Counted from the first letter of the stretch, positions 44,764 through 54,181 are shown. The stretch: 64,000 nucleotides of DNA from Candidatus Lernaella stagnicola (GCA_030765525.1 JAVCCK010000003.1:240502-304501), one strand, 5' to 3'. Numbers and translations: made by a program. Notes: generated from the sequence alone by a model not told the origin.

Positions 44764-46275
44764 TTACGGCCGGCCCGTCAGCCTCTCGAGGTTGCGCGCG
44801 ACGATGCGCTTTTCCTTTTCCTCCGATGTCATTACCGACGACTGGCAGATAAGGAAATCGATCAGTCGCGAACCGCGCAGCGCGAATAGCCAGCGAACGA
44901 GCAAACGCAACTGGCCCTTCGTCTCCCCGAGATAGACGCCCTGACGCCGCCACGCCCGCCAGAGACGCTGCGGCCATACGCGACTTGCCACGGCGACCAG
45001 AATGTGAACGGAGCGGCGCAACACCGAATCACGGTGAAAATGGGACAGGTGAATAAAGTTGTAGAAGCTATCCTTGATCGGCATCTGTTCGTCGCGTGCC
45101 TGCCGCTCCAGGTCCGTAAATAGATGCGGTTCCCAGTTCGTCGTGCCGAACCCGTCACTGATCTTGGACGCTTTCATAAAAACCCTTAGGTCGTGCGTGA
45201 AAGGTTGGCCCGAGTTCACGATGAAGTTGGCGTAGAGAAAGATTCCGGCGCGGCGCGTGATTTCGTACACCTCCGGGTGCTGCGCGACGGTGAATCCTGG
45301 CGGATATCCCTTGTTGAAGTACTCCAACCCCTCGTCGGTCAGCGACTCATAACCGACGAGAATCCGGGCCAAGCCGCCGCGCCCGGCCAGTTCGAACAAC
45401 TCGGGGTCGCGCAAAATGGAGTCGGCGCGCACGAACGCGTGAAATTTAATGGGGGCGCCGCGCCGCGCGAGTTCTTCGAATATCTCCCGATCCCGCTTGG
45501 CGTAGACGCCGAAGTTGTCGTCGACAATCCCCGCCTCGTCGACGCCACGTGCCTGCAACTCGGTAATTTCGTCCAGCACGCGCGCAGCGGATTTCCTCCG
45601 CTGCCGGTTCTTCCAAAAGTAAGGAACGAAGCAGAACGCGCAATGGTTCGTGCAGCCGCGCGAGAACTCAATCGCCGCCGATTTTCCGCTGCGGGAATGC
45701 GGCGTGAGGTTGGCGTTGTACAAGCTCAGGTTGCAGATCGACCAATCCGGCGGCGGGCTGTCGTCCAGGTTCTCCAGAAAGGGTGCGTCGGGATTGTTGC
45801 GCATGGAGCCGTTGTCACGATATGTAATGCCACGCACCCGCGAAAGGTCGCCATCGCCTGCAAGGGTTTCAATCAGCTTGGTGAATTCCGTTTCCGCTTC
45901 GTGGCGGAACACCGCGTCGGCACCGCGTTCGACCCAGGGCTCGGGGTACGCAGTGGCGTGCGGGCCGCCCAGAATAATTTTCGCTCGTGGATTGTATTGT
46001 CGAATCAATCGCATGGCGATTTCGACGCCGAGTGCGCCGCGACTGTTAATGGATTTCATCGCGACGATGTCCTGTCGCTGAATCAACTCGATGAATTGCC
46101 GCCGCGTGATCGACTCGTTGAAGCCGTCGAAAAACGAAACGTTGGTGCCCTCGGGCGCCAGGCGCGCCAGTAGCGGAAACGCGACCGAAGGAATGTTGCA
46201 GAAGTCGCGTGCCGCATCAAGCGGAATCGGCCACGTATCGAAAAACCGAGGTGGATTCAGAAACAGCAGATTCAT
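44764..46275 (-). CDS. B12-binding radical SAM protein 5
   Basis: 503 residues. It opens with MNLLFLNPPRFFDTWPIPLD, a classic start for this family, and has a cobalamin-type domain with KIILGGPHATAYPEPWVERG and a radical SAM motif C208-x3-C212-x2-C215 (SRGCTNHCAFCFVPYF). It follows the U32-like gene with a 9-nt gap on the same strand, so the two are likely cotranscribed and may act on one substrate. The C-terminal ~130 residues are helical and basic. Function unknown. Confidence 0.87.
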   Translation of the reverse strand: MNLLFLNPPRFFDTWPIPLDAARDFCNIPSVAFPLLARLAPEGTNVSFFDGFNESITRRQFIELIQRQDIVAMKSINSRGALGVEIAMRLIRQYNPRAKIILGGPHATAYPEPWVERGADAVFRHEAETEFTKLIETLAGDGDLSRVRGITYRDNGSMRNNPDAPFLENLDDSPPPDWSICNLSLYNANLTPHSRSGKSAAIEFSRGCTNHCAFCFVPYFWKNRQRRKSAARVLDEITELQARGVDEAGIVDDNFGVYAKRDREIFEELARRGAPIKFHAFVRADSILRDPELFELAGRGGLARILVGYESLTDEGLEYFNKGYPPGFTVAQHPEVYEITRRAGIFLYANFIVNSGQPFTHDLRVFMKASKISDGFGTTNWEPHLFTDLERQARDEQMPIKDSFYNFIHLSHFHRDSVLRRSVHILVAVASRVWPQRLWRAWRRQGVYLGETKGQLRLLVRWLFALRGSRLIDFLICQSSVMTSEEKEKRIVARNLERLTGRP

Positions 46276-46284
46276 CCGCGGCCC

Positions 46285-47574
46285 CTATCGCTCGCCGTCC
46301 ACGCGCACCCGCGCGAGGATCTGCTCGATCCGTTCCAATTGCCGTTGCACTGCGGAATCATCGAATCGAACGCTTTGGTCGGCAAAATGGCGGCAATGGC
46401 CACAGGTATCACAGTCGGTGTCCAGGCAATCGATTTCCCTGAAACGGTCGAGAAAACCATCGAGCACGCGGTTATCGATCTCCACCTGCGGCGTTTGTTC
46501 ATAGTACTCCAGTAATAAGTGCGCGAGGTCGCCGGGCATGCGGCCGAAAGAGGCGAAAGTGTTGCGACCGCGAAATCCGGGCAACCGCGACGCCACCGCC
46601 GCCATCGCTTTGAACAAAGGACCCGGCACGCGGCGGGCCAGTGCGATCTTGCGGGAAAAGCGCGGATCGTGTTGGCGCTGATACTCCACGTATCCTTCTA
46701 TGGAGTTGAGGATGTCGAGCAAATTGCCGTCGTAGTGACGTTCGTGGTACGCCGTGGCGCAACGCACGATCCAGCCTGTGGACTTATCGCGTGTGGCGAG
46801 TTTGACGACGTTGACGCCCATCTCTTCGTACGTGTCGAGGTCTTCGGGACGCAGCCACCGCGCCTTGAGAAATTCTTCCGGATGCCGGTAACGGTCGCCG
46901 GTGCAGCGCAGCACCCAGTAGTTGTGAGCGAGCGGCGATCCGCCACGATCGAACCCCTGGGAATCGTGCGCCACCGCGCAGCCGTGGAAAGGCGTATACA
47001 TGCATTTGAACAGGCACAATTCGTTGCCGACCAAAGTAAAACGCGCGTCGGTGGCGGCGCGGGCGGCTTTGAGGAACTCAAAATTCCGGTTGGCGTCGAA
47101 GGGAAAGGCCACTTCGGTGACGCCCGCCGCCAAGTAGTATTGCAGGCGGGAAATCGAATCAATCTGACAAAAGACGGAGGCCTTGATGGCCACATCGGGA
47201 AAGCGTCGCGACAGCAAGTCGATCAAAAACGGCGACGCCACCGTGAAGCCGGTGACGCCCCAATCAACGAGTTCGGCTGCGTAGTCGAGCAACGTGTGTT
47301 GGTGGCGAGCGATAAATTCGTGGTTGCCGTAGCATGCCGCGTTGAACAGGTAGGAAAAACGGAATCCGGCGTCGCGAGCGTTCCGAATATGCTCCTGCAC
47401 GCGTTCGGCGGAGAGGTGCGGTAACACCATTTTGGGCCGTCCGCCGCCGAATGGCGTTGCGCTTGTCGCGCCGTACAATTCGGCGACGTGCAAACCGCGG
47501 AGGCGCTCGATGAGGTCGTTATCGAAATTCGTGCCGACCGCGAGAACAAGCTTCGTTGTTGTTTCTTCTGCCAT
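46285..47574 (-). CDS. Peptidase U32-like Cys-rich protein
   Basis: 429 residues from the ATG at 47574 (the frame extends to 47631 with no ribosome site). The TIM-barrel-like N-terminal part has the U32-type flow of AVGTNFDNDLIERLRGLHVA, then SVFCQIDSISRLQYY and VTEVAFPFDANRNFEFLK. A Cys cluster, C187, C191 and C199 (ELCLFKCMYTPFHGC), and a C-terminal CLDTDCDTCGHC could bind Fe-S clusters, as in the U32 relatives UbiU/UbiV and RlhA, which hydroxylate rather than cleave. The lack of a protease-specific motif argues for a redox or modification role. It precedes radical SAM protein 5 by 9 nt. Confidence 0.75.
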   Translation of the reverse strand: MAEETTTKLVLAVGTNFDNDLIERLRGLHVAELYGATSATPFGGGRPKMVLPHLSAERVQEHIRNARDAGFRFSYLFNAACYGNHEFIARHQHTLLDYAAELVDWGVTGFTVASPFLIDLLSRRFPDVAIKASVFCQIDSISRLQYYLAAGVTEVAFPFDANRNFEFLKAARAATDARFTLVGNELCLFKCMYTPFHGCAVAHDSQGFDRGGSPLAHNYWVLRCTGDRYRHPEEFLKARWLRPEDLDTYEEMGVNVVKLATRDKSTGWIVRCATAYHERHYDGNLLDILNSIEGYVEYQRQHDPRFSRKIALARRVPGPLFKAMAAVASRLPGFRGRNTFASFGRMPGDLAHLLLEYYEQTPQVEIDNRVLDGFLDRFREIDCLDTDCDTCGHCRHFADQSVRFDDSAVQRQLERIEQILARVRVDGER

Positions 47575-47675
47575 GTTCCATCTCGAACCGGCTGACGTAC
47601 GCCGTTTCTTTTTCGTTAGTCGAGCCATCATTATAACATGGCGTTTCGTCGGTCACCAAAGAAAGCCGGCGGTCG

Positions 47676-49991
47676 TTACGGTGTGTCGCTTTTCTCCACG
47701 TAGCCGGTGCCCGCGGGTTGGTTTGTCGCGATTCCCAGAGCGTTGAGTTTCCGCGCCACAACTTGCCGGTAACGATTGAAATCCTGCTTCATATCGGGAA
47801 AGCCGTGCGCGGCGCAATTCACCACGGTTACTTGACGCGGCGGATTTCGAAGAACGATGAGGCCGCCGGGATCAAAATCGTTGAGCCGGCGTTCCAGCGG
47901 TATGCCCTCTTCGGTGCAAAGCGACCCGTACCAACGGTAGGACAACAAAACCACACCCTCGTCATTCGGCGCGAGTTCGCGCAGCACCAAACGGTTCGGC
48001 TCGGCGTGCACCGTCCCACTGCCGGCGAGGAAGAAGCTCCGGTCGCGCCGCACGAGAAAGACCTTCAAGCCGTCGTCGATCGTCGCCAGCGGCGCAAACA
48101 ACTGCGGATGACGATCGAAGGCGACCTGGGACGCGGAAGTGGTCGTCACGACCCAGCCGATGTTGTACGTATCCATATACTGTGCAAGATCATCCGCGTC
48201 GTACCCACGCAAGGGTATCCACGCCAGCGCCCCCTCTTTCAGAAAAGTTGAGTAGATAACACCCGACGTTTCCGAGTTGGGCAGAGCAATGAATTCGCGA
48301 CCCGGCACCAAACTCGGCATCAATCCGGCGATGTCGAAGCCCAGCGCCTGCGTATCGGGGTTGTGCGTGTTCTCAACAAGAATGCGCGCGTCCGGTGACG
48401 TTTGATCGCGCAGGGTCTCGGCAAGTTCCATCAGCGCGGGACGATCCGTCGCCAGGGACATTTTGGCTTCCCACAGTTTTTGATCGTAGATGTACAAGCC
48501 CATGAAGTACGCCGCGATGTGGAGACCGGTGGCGAGAAAGAAAAGAGCCCAGATCAACGAGCGGCGGGCCCGCAATCCGTTGGGGAAGAAGACGGGATAC
48601 CAAAGCAGGAGAGCCGGAATGCCGAGCACGGCGCTGCCGAAGTACGGTCCCATGGCAAAGCGCATGGAATCGCCGCCCGGATCGCCGAGAATCACGGCCA
48701 CCAACAAGCCGATGAACAAATACAACGCCGCGGCAACGAAACCGACGACTTTGCGGTCTCGTATCCAAAGGCCGATCTTGATCGCCGACAGCACCATCAT
48801 CAGCAAATACAATGCGAGCGGATAAAACAGCGCACACCAAAACGCCACATGCAACGCCGCGGCCGGAAGGCCGGGTTTCTTCTCGGTGATCAGCGCCCGC
48901 GCGAGGAAGACGCCCGCCGGCAGGGCCAGGAAATCAACGGCGGCATCGATGAAGCGAACGGGATACAAATTGGCTGCGAGCCCCGCCAGGATAATGGCAC
49001 CCACCCACAGCACGGTCAGCCCGAAGACGCCGCCGAGATACAGCCCGAGGCGGTTGCCGGAATCGCGCCAGCGCTTCACCTGCGCACCGCCCGCAAACAA
49101 AACAACAAGCAGCAACGGCTGCGCGTAGACCAAGTATACCCATCCCGAATGCGCCCACACCCATTCAAGGCGGTTTAGGCCGTAGAAGAAATCGTAGACG
49201 TCCGATAGGGCGCGCGCGAACGCCCACCCCGACGCGGCCCACGGCCACAGGGCGGCTGCGGCAAGCAATCCTCCGCCGAACAAAACCGCGAGCCCGCGCA
49301 AGTTGAGCAACCGCTCGCGTTGCCAGATCCACAACGCGGCGAACGCAATGGCCGTCGACCCCAACGCGGTCGGATTAATGCTGCCGATGACGATGCCCGC
49401 CAATGTGACGACGGCCAACGTGAGCAGCCACCTGCTTCGTTCAAGGTTGATGCGATAGATCAATCCGGCCGCCGGCAGAATCAGGGAATGCGCGACCGCC
49501 GAGTTTACCAAGCCCGTCATCACGTAGTTCGTGCGCAACGTGAAGTGTTCCACGCACAAAACCAACACGCCGGCCAGAGCCGCGGCCAAACGCTTCAATC
49601 CGAAAAGCCGCCCGCCCGCGTAGATCCACAACGGTGCCAGCAAGAAATGGAAAAACAAGGTGAGCTTCACGACGGACGCACCCGAGAGGCCCGTCAGCCA
49701 CGCGATCACCGATTGGAACAGATAAGGAACCATCCACCCGGCGCCGGTCAGGATTCCCGCGCCGAAGGTCGGGTCGTACCCCCAGAACGCGCCTTCACCA
49801 AGGAAGCGCGCGTGCAGGTCGATGAAGTAAATGTACTTGGCGTAACTTTGCAGCGCGGGCGGTGCGGCGGAAAAAAGCGCTTGCGGGGGAATGCGCGAAA
49901 AAGCGGCGGCAAGCGAAGCCAACGCGAGGACCACCAGATAAACCCGGCCCAGATATTCTTCGCTTTGTCGGCTTATCGTCGATTCGCTCAC
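47676..49991 (-). CDS. Large multi-pass membrane protein, GT-C/YfhO-like
   Basis: 771 residues from GTG at 49991 with AAGGAG 7 nt upstream. About twelve helices with a first periplasmic loop YIDLHARFLGEG-like (actual residues FIDLHARFLGEGAFWGYDP) fit GT-C-type enzymes, in which the early acidic residues are essential. A soluble C-terminal region of ~200 residues follows. Its order and size resemble the GT-C proteins at 7649-15268, but it is a distinct family member. It is probably cotranscribed with nothing upstream, since the next gene is divergent. Sugar and acceptor unknown. Confidence 0.65.
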   Translation of the reverse strand: MSESTISRQSEEYLGRVYLVVLALASLAAAFSRIPPQALFSAAPPALQSYAKYIYFIDLHARFLGEGAFWGYDPTFGAGILTGAGWMVPYLFQSVIAWLTGLSGASVVKLTLFFHFLLAPLWIYAGGRLFGLKRLAAALAGVLVLCVEHFTLRTNYVMTGLVNSAVAHSLILPAAGLIYRINLERSRWLLTLAVVTLAGIVIGSINPTALGSTAIAFAALWIWQRERLLNLRGLAVLFGGGLLAAAALWPWAASGWAFARALSDVYDFFYGLNRLEWVWAHSGWVYLVYAQPLLLVVLFAGGAQVKRWRDSGNRLGLYLGGVFGLTVLWVGAIILAGLAANLYPVRFIDAAVDFLALPAGVFLARALITEKKPGLPAAALHVAFWCALFYPLALYLLMMVLSAIKIGLWIRDRKVVGFVAAALYLFIGLLVAVILGDPGGDSMRFAMGPYFGSAVLGIPALLLWYPVFFPNGLRARRSLIWALFFLATGLHIAAYFMGLYIYDQKLWEAKMSLATDRPALMELAETLRDQTSPDARILVENTHNPDTQALGFDIAGLMPSLVPGREFIALPNSETSGVIYSTFLKEGALAWIPLRGYDADDLAQYMDTYNIGWVVTTTSASQVAFDRHPQLFAPLATIDDGLKVFLVRRDRSFFLAGSGTVHAEPNRLVLRELAPNDEGVVLLSYRWYGSLCTEEGIPLERRLNDFDPGGLIVLRNPPRQVTVVNCAAHGFPDMKQDFNRYRQVVARKLNALGIATNQPAGTGYVEKSDTP

Positions 49992-50119
49992 TATCGCTCT
50001 CCTTGAGCGGCTATTTTCGGGGGTTCGACGCAGCGGCGCAACGGGAAAGTGAGAACAATTATCTGTTACGCAAGCCGGGCGCGTTGACTTGCCCGCGCGT
50101 GGTCGGCCGCACTACACTC

Positions 50120-51607
50120 ATGGCCGACACATCAACCAAACCGAAAGAAACCATTCACGTGCAAACCGGCATTCACCAGCGCATACGCCTCATTCATCGC
50201 TTTCGGCTGACGTTCCTGTCGGTTCTGCTCGCCCTGCCGGTGTTGGGTTTTGTCGAGCGCATGATTCGCGGCCCGCGCGCGGTGTTGTTTTTTCATGACG
50301 TGGCGCCGGATTACTTAAACGGCATTCTCATGGCGCCGGGCGTCATCGCCGTACACGAGCGACCGTGGTGGCTGTTGCTGCTGATCGTCGCGGCGATTGC
50401 GGCGCTGCGTCTGCGAACCGGAGTCCGCACACCGCGGCGTATCGCACGGGAGACAGGCATCGCCGCCGCACAGTTTGTTGTGTTTCTGACGGCATTGTAT
50501 GGGGCGGCCTTGTGGGCGTCGTGGGCAACCTGGCGGTGGATTCTCAGTCCGTGGTTGGCCATCGGCTTTGCCGGATTGTGCGTGGTATGGGCGCGGCGCC
50601 GCTCGCCCTGGTTCGACCGCGCTTGGTTGGTGTTGTCGGCATTGGGCATCGCGCTATTCGTCATCACCAACGCGCTGACATACGTGAGCGCCGAACGCGC
50701 GCCGTGGCTGCATGCCGTGCCTTTCACGGCCTACGATGCGGTGCAGCAAGCCGACCGCCTCGTCGTGGCCACACGCATCGGGGTCGGTTCAAAAGCCATC
50801 ACGTACTATTCGCCGGAGCGTTATTTCCCGATCGAAGGGACCATGACGCCGCAGCGTCTGGCCTTGGACCACGAAACCGGCGACGCCTTTATCGGCAATT
50901 ACGGTGGCGAAGGCCGCGCCTCCGTCACGCGACTGCGGGGCCGCGACGTCAAGCAAATCAACCTCGCGGCATGCCGGCGGGTGATTTCGGTGGCCATCGA
51001 CCCGGTCGAACGCGCTCTTTACGCCGTGTGCGAAGTGAGCCACACGATGCACCGCTACGACCTGGATGCTGAGCGCGAAACCGATGTCTGGGACGTGCCG
51101 CCCTCGCCCTACGGCATCGCCATCGACAGTCTGCGGCGACGAATTTATGTGACCAGTGAATTCTATTCGCCCGAAAACGCGGTTTTCGATTTAGAGAATC
51201 GCGCGTTCCTTTCGCCGATTGTGCTCGGCAATATCAACTGGGGCGTCGCGGTAGACGAAAAAACCGGCAACTTTTTCATCACTCGTCCGCTGCCGGGAGA
51301 CGTGCTCGCCTTCGACTCGGAGCGCAACATCATCGCCCGCTTCCGTACCGGTTGCGCGCCCCGGGATTTGGCCATCGATAGCCGCGCGCGCGTGCTGCTG
51401 GTAAGCAACTACATCAGCGGCCAGATGACGATCATCGACTTGGACCGGCTAACCGTGCGCCGGCAAGTGCGTGTCGGTACCAGCGGCCTCGTGCGGCGAT
51501 TCCGTGGCGTTTCGGTCACGTCAGATGGTGATTGGCTCGCCTCGGATCGCTCGGGCGTCTGGCGCCTGCGTCGCGACGCGGTCGACCACCTTTTGAATTC
51601 CCGCTAA
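50120..51607 (+). CDS. Membrane protein with C-terminal YncE-like beta-propeller (copy B)
   Basis: 495 residues from the ATG at 50120; the frame continues upstream to 49862, but that part lies antisense to the membrane protein and has no ribosome site. Four or five helices (about 20-185) are followed by a beta-propeller with repeated units such as ALDHETGDAFIGNYGGEGRA, SVAIDPVERALYAVCEVSH and GIAIDSLRRRIYVTSEFY. This is the same layout as 33355-34920, and the two are probably paralogues. One Cys (C-A-P-R-D-L) sits in a propeller turn. Function unknown; a periplasmic sensor or scaffold is possible. Confidence 0.75.
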   Translation: MADTSTKPKETIHVQTGIHQRIRLIHRFRLTFLSVLLALPVLGFVERMIRGPRAVLFFHDVAPDYLNGILMAPGVIAVHERPWWLLLLIVAAIAALRLRTGVRTPRRIARETGIAAAQFVVFLTALYGAALWASWATWRWILSPWLAIGFAGLCVVWARRRSPWFDRAWLVLSALGIALFVITNALTYVSAERAPWLHAVPFTAYDAVQQADRLVVATRIGVGSKAITYYSPERYFPIEGTMTPQRLALDHETGDAFIGNYGGEGRASVTRLRGRDVKQINLAACRRVISVAIDPVERALYAVCEVSHTMHRYDLDAERETDVWDVPPSPYGIAIDSLRRRIYVTSEFYSPENAVFDLENRAFLSPIVLGNINWGVAVDEKTGNFFITRPLPGDVLAFDSERNIIARFRTGCAPRDLAIDSRARVLLVSNYISGQMTIIDLDRLTVRRQVRVGTSGLVRRFRGVSVTSDGDWLASDRSGVWRLRRDAVDHLLNSR

Positions 51608-51646
51608 AAAACCCCGATCAAAGTCTTGCGGACCCCTTCCTTGTAT

Positions 51647-51666
51647 TTAACTGGGCGACCGGTTAA
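51647..51666. promoter_or_regulatory. Imperfect 20-bp palindrome upstream of the second TetR gene
   Basis: TTAACTGGGCGACCGGTTAA is symmetric at 16 of 20 positions, with perfect TTAAC/GTTAA ends. It ends 35 bp before the ATG of the TetR gene at 51702, the usual position for an autoregulatory operator. No clear -35/-10 pair was found next to it. Confidence 0.55.
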
Positions 51667-51701
51667 CTTATGGGCTTGGATTTTGGGTTGGGGGGAGAAC
51701 A

Positions 51702-52340
51702 ATGGGTACCAAAGAGCGCATACTTGAAGCAGCCGATGAGCTGTTCGGTGAGGTGGGGTTTGACGGCGCGTCAACGCGCAAGATTGCCGCGCGATCCGGC
51801 GCGAACAAGGCGCTGATTCACTATCATTTCAAGACGAAAGAGGGACTGCTCGGCAGCGTTCTGGACCGCTACTACCAGCGGCTCGGCGACACGCTGAGTC
51901 AATCGATCGCGCAATCGAATACCCTTCGCGAACGCATTGCCGCGATGATCGAGGCCTATTCCGATTTCCTGAGCCGCAACCGCAATTTCAGCCGCATCGT
52001 GCAGCGCGAATCGTCCGGCGGGAAAAACCTGGAGCGGATTGGGCGACATATGAAACCGCTTTTTGAAACCGGGCGCGAGTTGATGGATGAAACCTACCCC
52101 GGCATTCAAAACACCGACATGGCGGCCTCGCAGTTACTCATCACCTTTTACGGCATGATCGTCAGCTACTTTTCCTATAGCGAGGTGCTGAGTCACCTTT
52201 TGGATACCGATCCTCTTTCCCCCGAAAGCTTGGCCCGACGCAAGAAACACGTGCACGGCTTGATGGATATCGTCTTCGCCGCAATCGCCAAGTACGAGGT
52301 TCCGCAAACGGAAAGGCAACATGAAATCAAACAACAATAA
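51702..52340 (+). CDS. TetR-family transcriptional regulator (second)
   Basis: 212 residues, with GGGGGAGAAC upstream of ATG. The helix-turn-helix is ERILEAADELFGEVGFDGAS followed by TRKIAARSGANKALIHYHFK, a very typical TetR N-terminus. The C-terminal half shows the DUF1956/CerR-type pattern and is probably ligand-binding. Its stop overlaps the next gene by 20 bp. It heads a plus-strand operon of two NAD(P)-dependent reductases and a membrane transporter and likely controls them through the palindrome upstream. Confidence 0.92.
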   Translation: MGTKERILEAADELFGEVGFDGASTRKIAARSGANKALIHYHFKTKEGLLGSVLDRYYQRLGDTLSQSIAQSNTLRERIAAMIEAYSDFLSRNRNFSRIVQRESSGGKNLERIGRHMKPLFETGRELMDETYPGIQNTDMAASQLLITFYGMIVSYFSYSEVLSHLLDTDPLSPESLARRKKHVHGLMDIVFAAIAKYEVPQTERQHEIKQQ

Positions 52341-53361
52341 TGGACAGCGTCGCACAAAGTCGGCCGTCGCCCGGGAGCGCGTTTTAGTCACCGGCGCCGA
52401 CGGCATGCTGGGTAATCACCTGGTTCGCGAGCTGTTATCCGCCGGGTACCCGATTCGAGTTTTACTGCAACCCGACACCGACCCATCCACGTTGAAAGGC
52501 CTGCCGATCCAGCGGTTTCACGGCGACGTCCGCGACGAAGAAGCCGTGACGCAGGCGGTGGACGGTTGTACTTTCGTCTTTCATTGTGCGGCGATTACCG
52601 ATTTGCGCGCGCCGCGCGATTTGGTGTGGGACGTCAACGTCGAGGGAACGCGTCGCGTGGTGGACGCCGCAGTCGCCGCCAAGGTGAAACGGTTGGTTTT
52701 CGTGGGTTCGGCCAGTTCGTTCCCTTTCGGCACCGCTTCCTCGCCGGGCCGCGAAACCAGCGCGCCCTTGCCCGACCACTATCAGGGCATTCCGTATATG
52801 GAGTCCAAGCACGCGGCCATGGAGTTGGTGTCGGAGGCTGTTCGGGAACGAGGCCTGGATGCCGTGGTCGTCGTTCCGAGCTTCATGATCGGCGCCTTCA
52901 CGCATCGTCCCGGCTCGGCGGACCTGATCAAGGCGTTTCTAGACGGCAAGCTGTGGCTGTCGTCGCACGGCGGGCGGAATTTTGTATACGCAGGGGACGT
53001 CGCAACCGCGATGGTCAACGCGCTGCACCGGGGAAAATCGGGTGAGCGCTACCTACTGGCCGGCGAGAATCTCACGTATTCGGCGTTTCTGAACAAGACA
53101 GCCGAAGTTTCGGGGCTGCGTCCCCCCGTGCTCACGCTGCCGGACTGGATCGTGAACCTGGTTGGAAGAGTGAACACGCTGAGGGAAAAGCTAACCAACA
53201 AACCGACGGCTTTGAACTACACGATTACCCGGATATCGCTGCTGGAAACATACTACAGCGCCGAGAAAGCCACGCGGGAATTGGGAATGCCGCACACACC
53301 CATCAAACAGGCCATCGCAGCGTCCATTGCCGGGCTGAAGCGCTACGGCCAGGTGAAATGA
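52321..53361 (+). CDS. NAD(P)-dependent epimerase/dehydratase-like extended SDR
   Basis: 346 residues. The Rossmann motif VTGADGMLGNHLVRELLSAG is at about 21-40, and the active-site region SSFPFGTASS is followed by a YMESKHAAME Y-x3-K pair. Members of this subgroup (dihydroflavonol-4-reductase and 3-beta-hydroxysteroid-dehydrogenase-like) reduce ketones on lipids or flavonoids. A start overlapping the TetR end by 20 nt points to coupled translation. Bacterial ceramide reductase is a distantly related enzyme, but that assignment is not supported by sequence alone. Confidence 0.85.
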   Translation: MKSNNNNGQRRTKSAVARERVLVTGADGMLGNHLVRELLSAGYPIRVLLQPDTDPSTLKGLPIQRFHGDVRDEEAVTQAVDGCTFVFHCAAITDLRAPRDLVWDVNVEGTRRVVDAAVAAKVKRLVFVGSASSFPFGTASSPGRETSAPLPDHYQGIPYMESKHAAMELVSEAVRERGLDAVVVVPSFMIGAFTHRPGSADLIKAFLDGKLWLSSHGGRNFVYAGDVATAMVNALHRGKSGERYLLAGENLTYSAFLNKTAEVSGLRPPVLTLPDWIVNLVGRVNTLREKLTNKPTALNYTITRISLLETYYSAEKATRELGMPHTPIKQAIAASIAGLKRYGQVK

Positions 53362-53365
53362 GGCG

Positions 53366-54181
53366 ATGATGGATTACTTTCGGGACAAAATCGCGCTGGT
53401 CACGGGCGGTAGCCGCGGCGTTGGATTGGCTACGGCCCGGGAATTGGCGCGGCGTGGCGCGAAGGTCGCTATCACGGCGCGGGGCGAAGAACGCCTGCGT
53501 CGCTCCGAGCGCGAACTAATTGACGCGGGGGCCCATGTCATCGCGGTACCGGGCGACGTGGGCCGTTGGGAAGACGCGCAACGGATGGTGGAAGAGACCC
53601 TCCGGGCCTTCGGCGGCTTGGATATTCTGGTTAACAACGCCGGGGTGTCGATGCGCGGCGCGTTCGCCGATTTGACGCCGGAACTGTGCCGGCGCGTCGT
53701 TGATACGAACCTGCTTGGTTGCATCTACACCACGCGAGCCGCCGCGGCGTCGTTGACGGCGGCGGGCGGACACGTCGTGTTCGTCTCGAGCATTGCCGGA
53801 TTGCTGGGCCTGCCGGGCGCTTCGATCTATTGCGCCACGAAAGCGGCATTGGCGACCCTGGCCGAGTCGCTGCGTCTGGAACTGGCCGAAGCCGGTGTCC
53901 ATATCGGCGTCGCGTATCTCGGTTTCACGGAACACGATCCGGAGAAGCGCATTCTAGCGGCCGACGGCTCGCCGTTACCGGCCGACCGCCCCGCGCACCA
54001 CACGCAAGACTACGTCGCTCGGCAACTTTTGCGGGTGATAGAACAGCGCCGGCGCGAGGCCATCTTGACCGGTTTCGGCAAAGTAGGGTCGTGGGCTCAC
54101 CGATTGTCGCCGAGTCTTGTGGAAAAAGCGATTCGTTTCGCCAAGCAAAAGAACCTGGGCTTATACCGAGATTTCTCTTGA
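53366..54181 (+). CDS. Classical SDR-family oxidoreductase
   Basis: 271 residues. The cofactor motif is TGGSRGVGLATARELARRG, with NNAGVSMRG, the catalytic Ser in VSSIAGLLG, and the Y-x3-K pair in YCATKAALA. The C-terminal part, IEQRRREAILTGFGKVGSWA, resembles membrane-associated DHRS7B/3-ketosphinganine-reductase-type SDRs, a weak resemblance only. Tandem ATGs at 53366 and 53369 follow GAGGCG. It lies 4 nt after the epimerase-like gene in the TetR-led operon. The substrate may be a lipid ketone; this is inference. Confidence 0.88.
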   Translation: MMDYFRDKIALVTGGSRGVGLATARELARRGAKVAITARGEERLRRSERELIDAGAHVIAVPGDVGRWEDAQRMVEETLRAFGGLDILVNNAGVSMRGAFADLTPELCRRVVDTNLLGCIYTTRAAAASLTAAGGHVVFVSSIAGLLGLPGASIYCATKAALATLAESLRLELAEAGVHIGVAYLGFTEHDPEKRILAADGSPLPADRPAHHTQDYVARQLLRVIEQRRREAILTGFGKVGSWAHRLSPSLVEKAIRFAKQKNLGLYRDFS

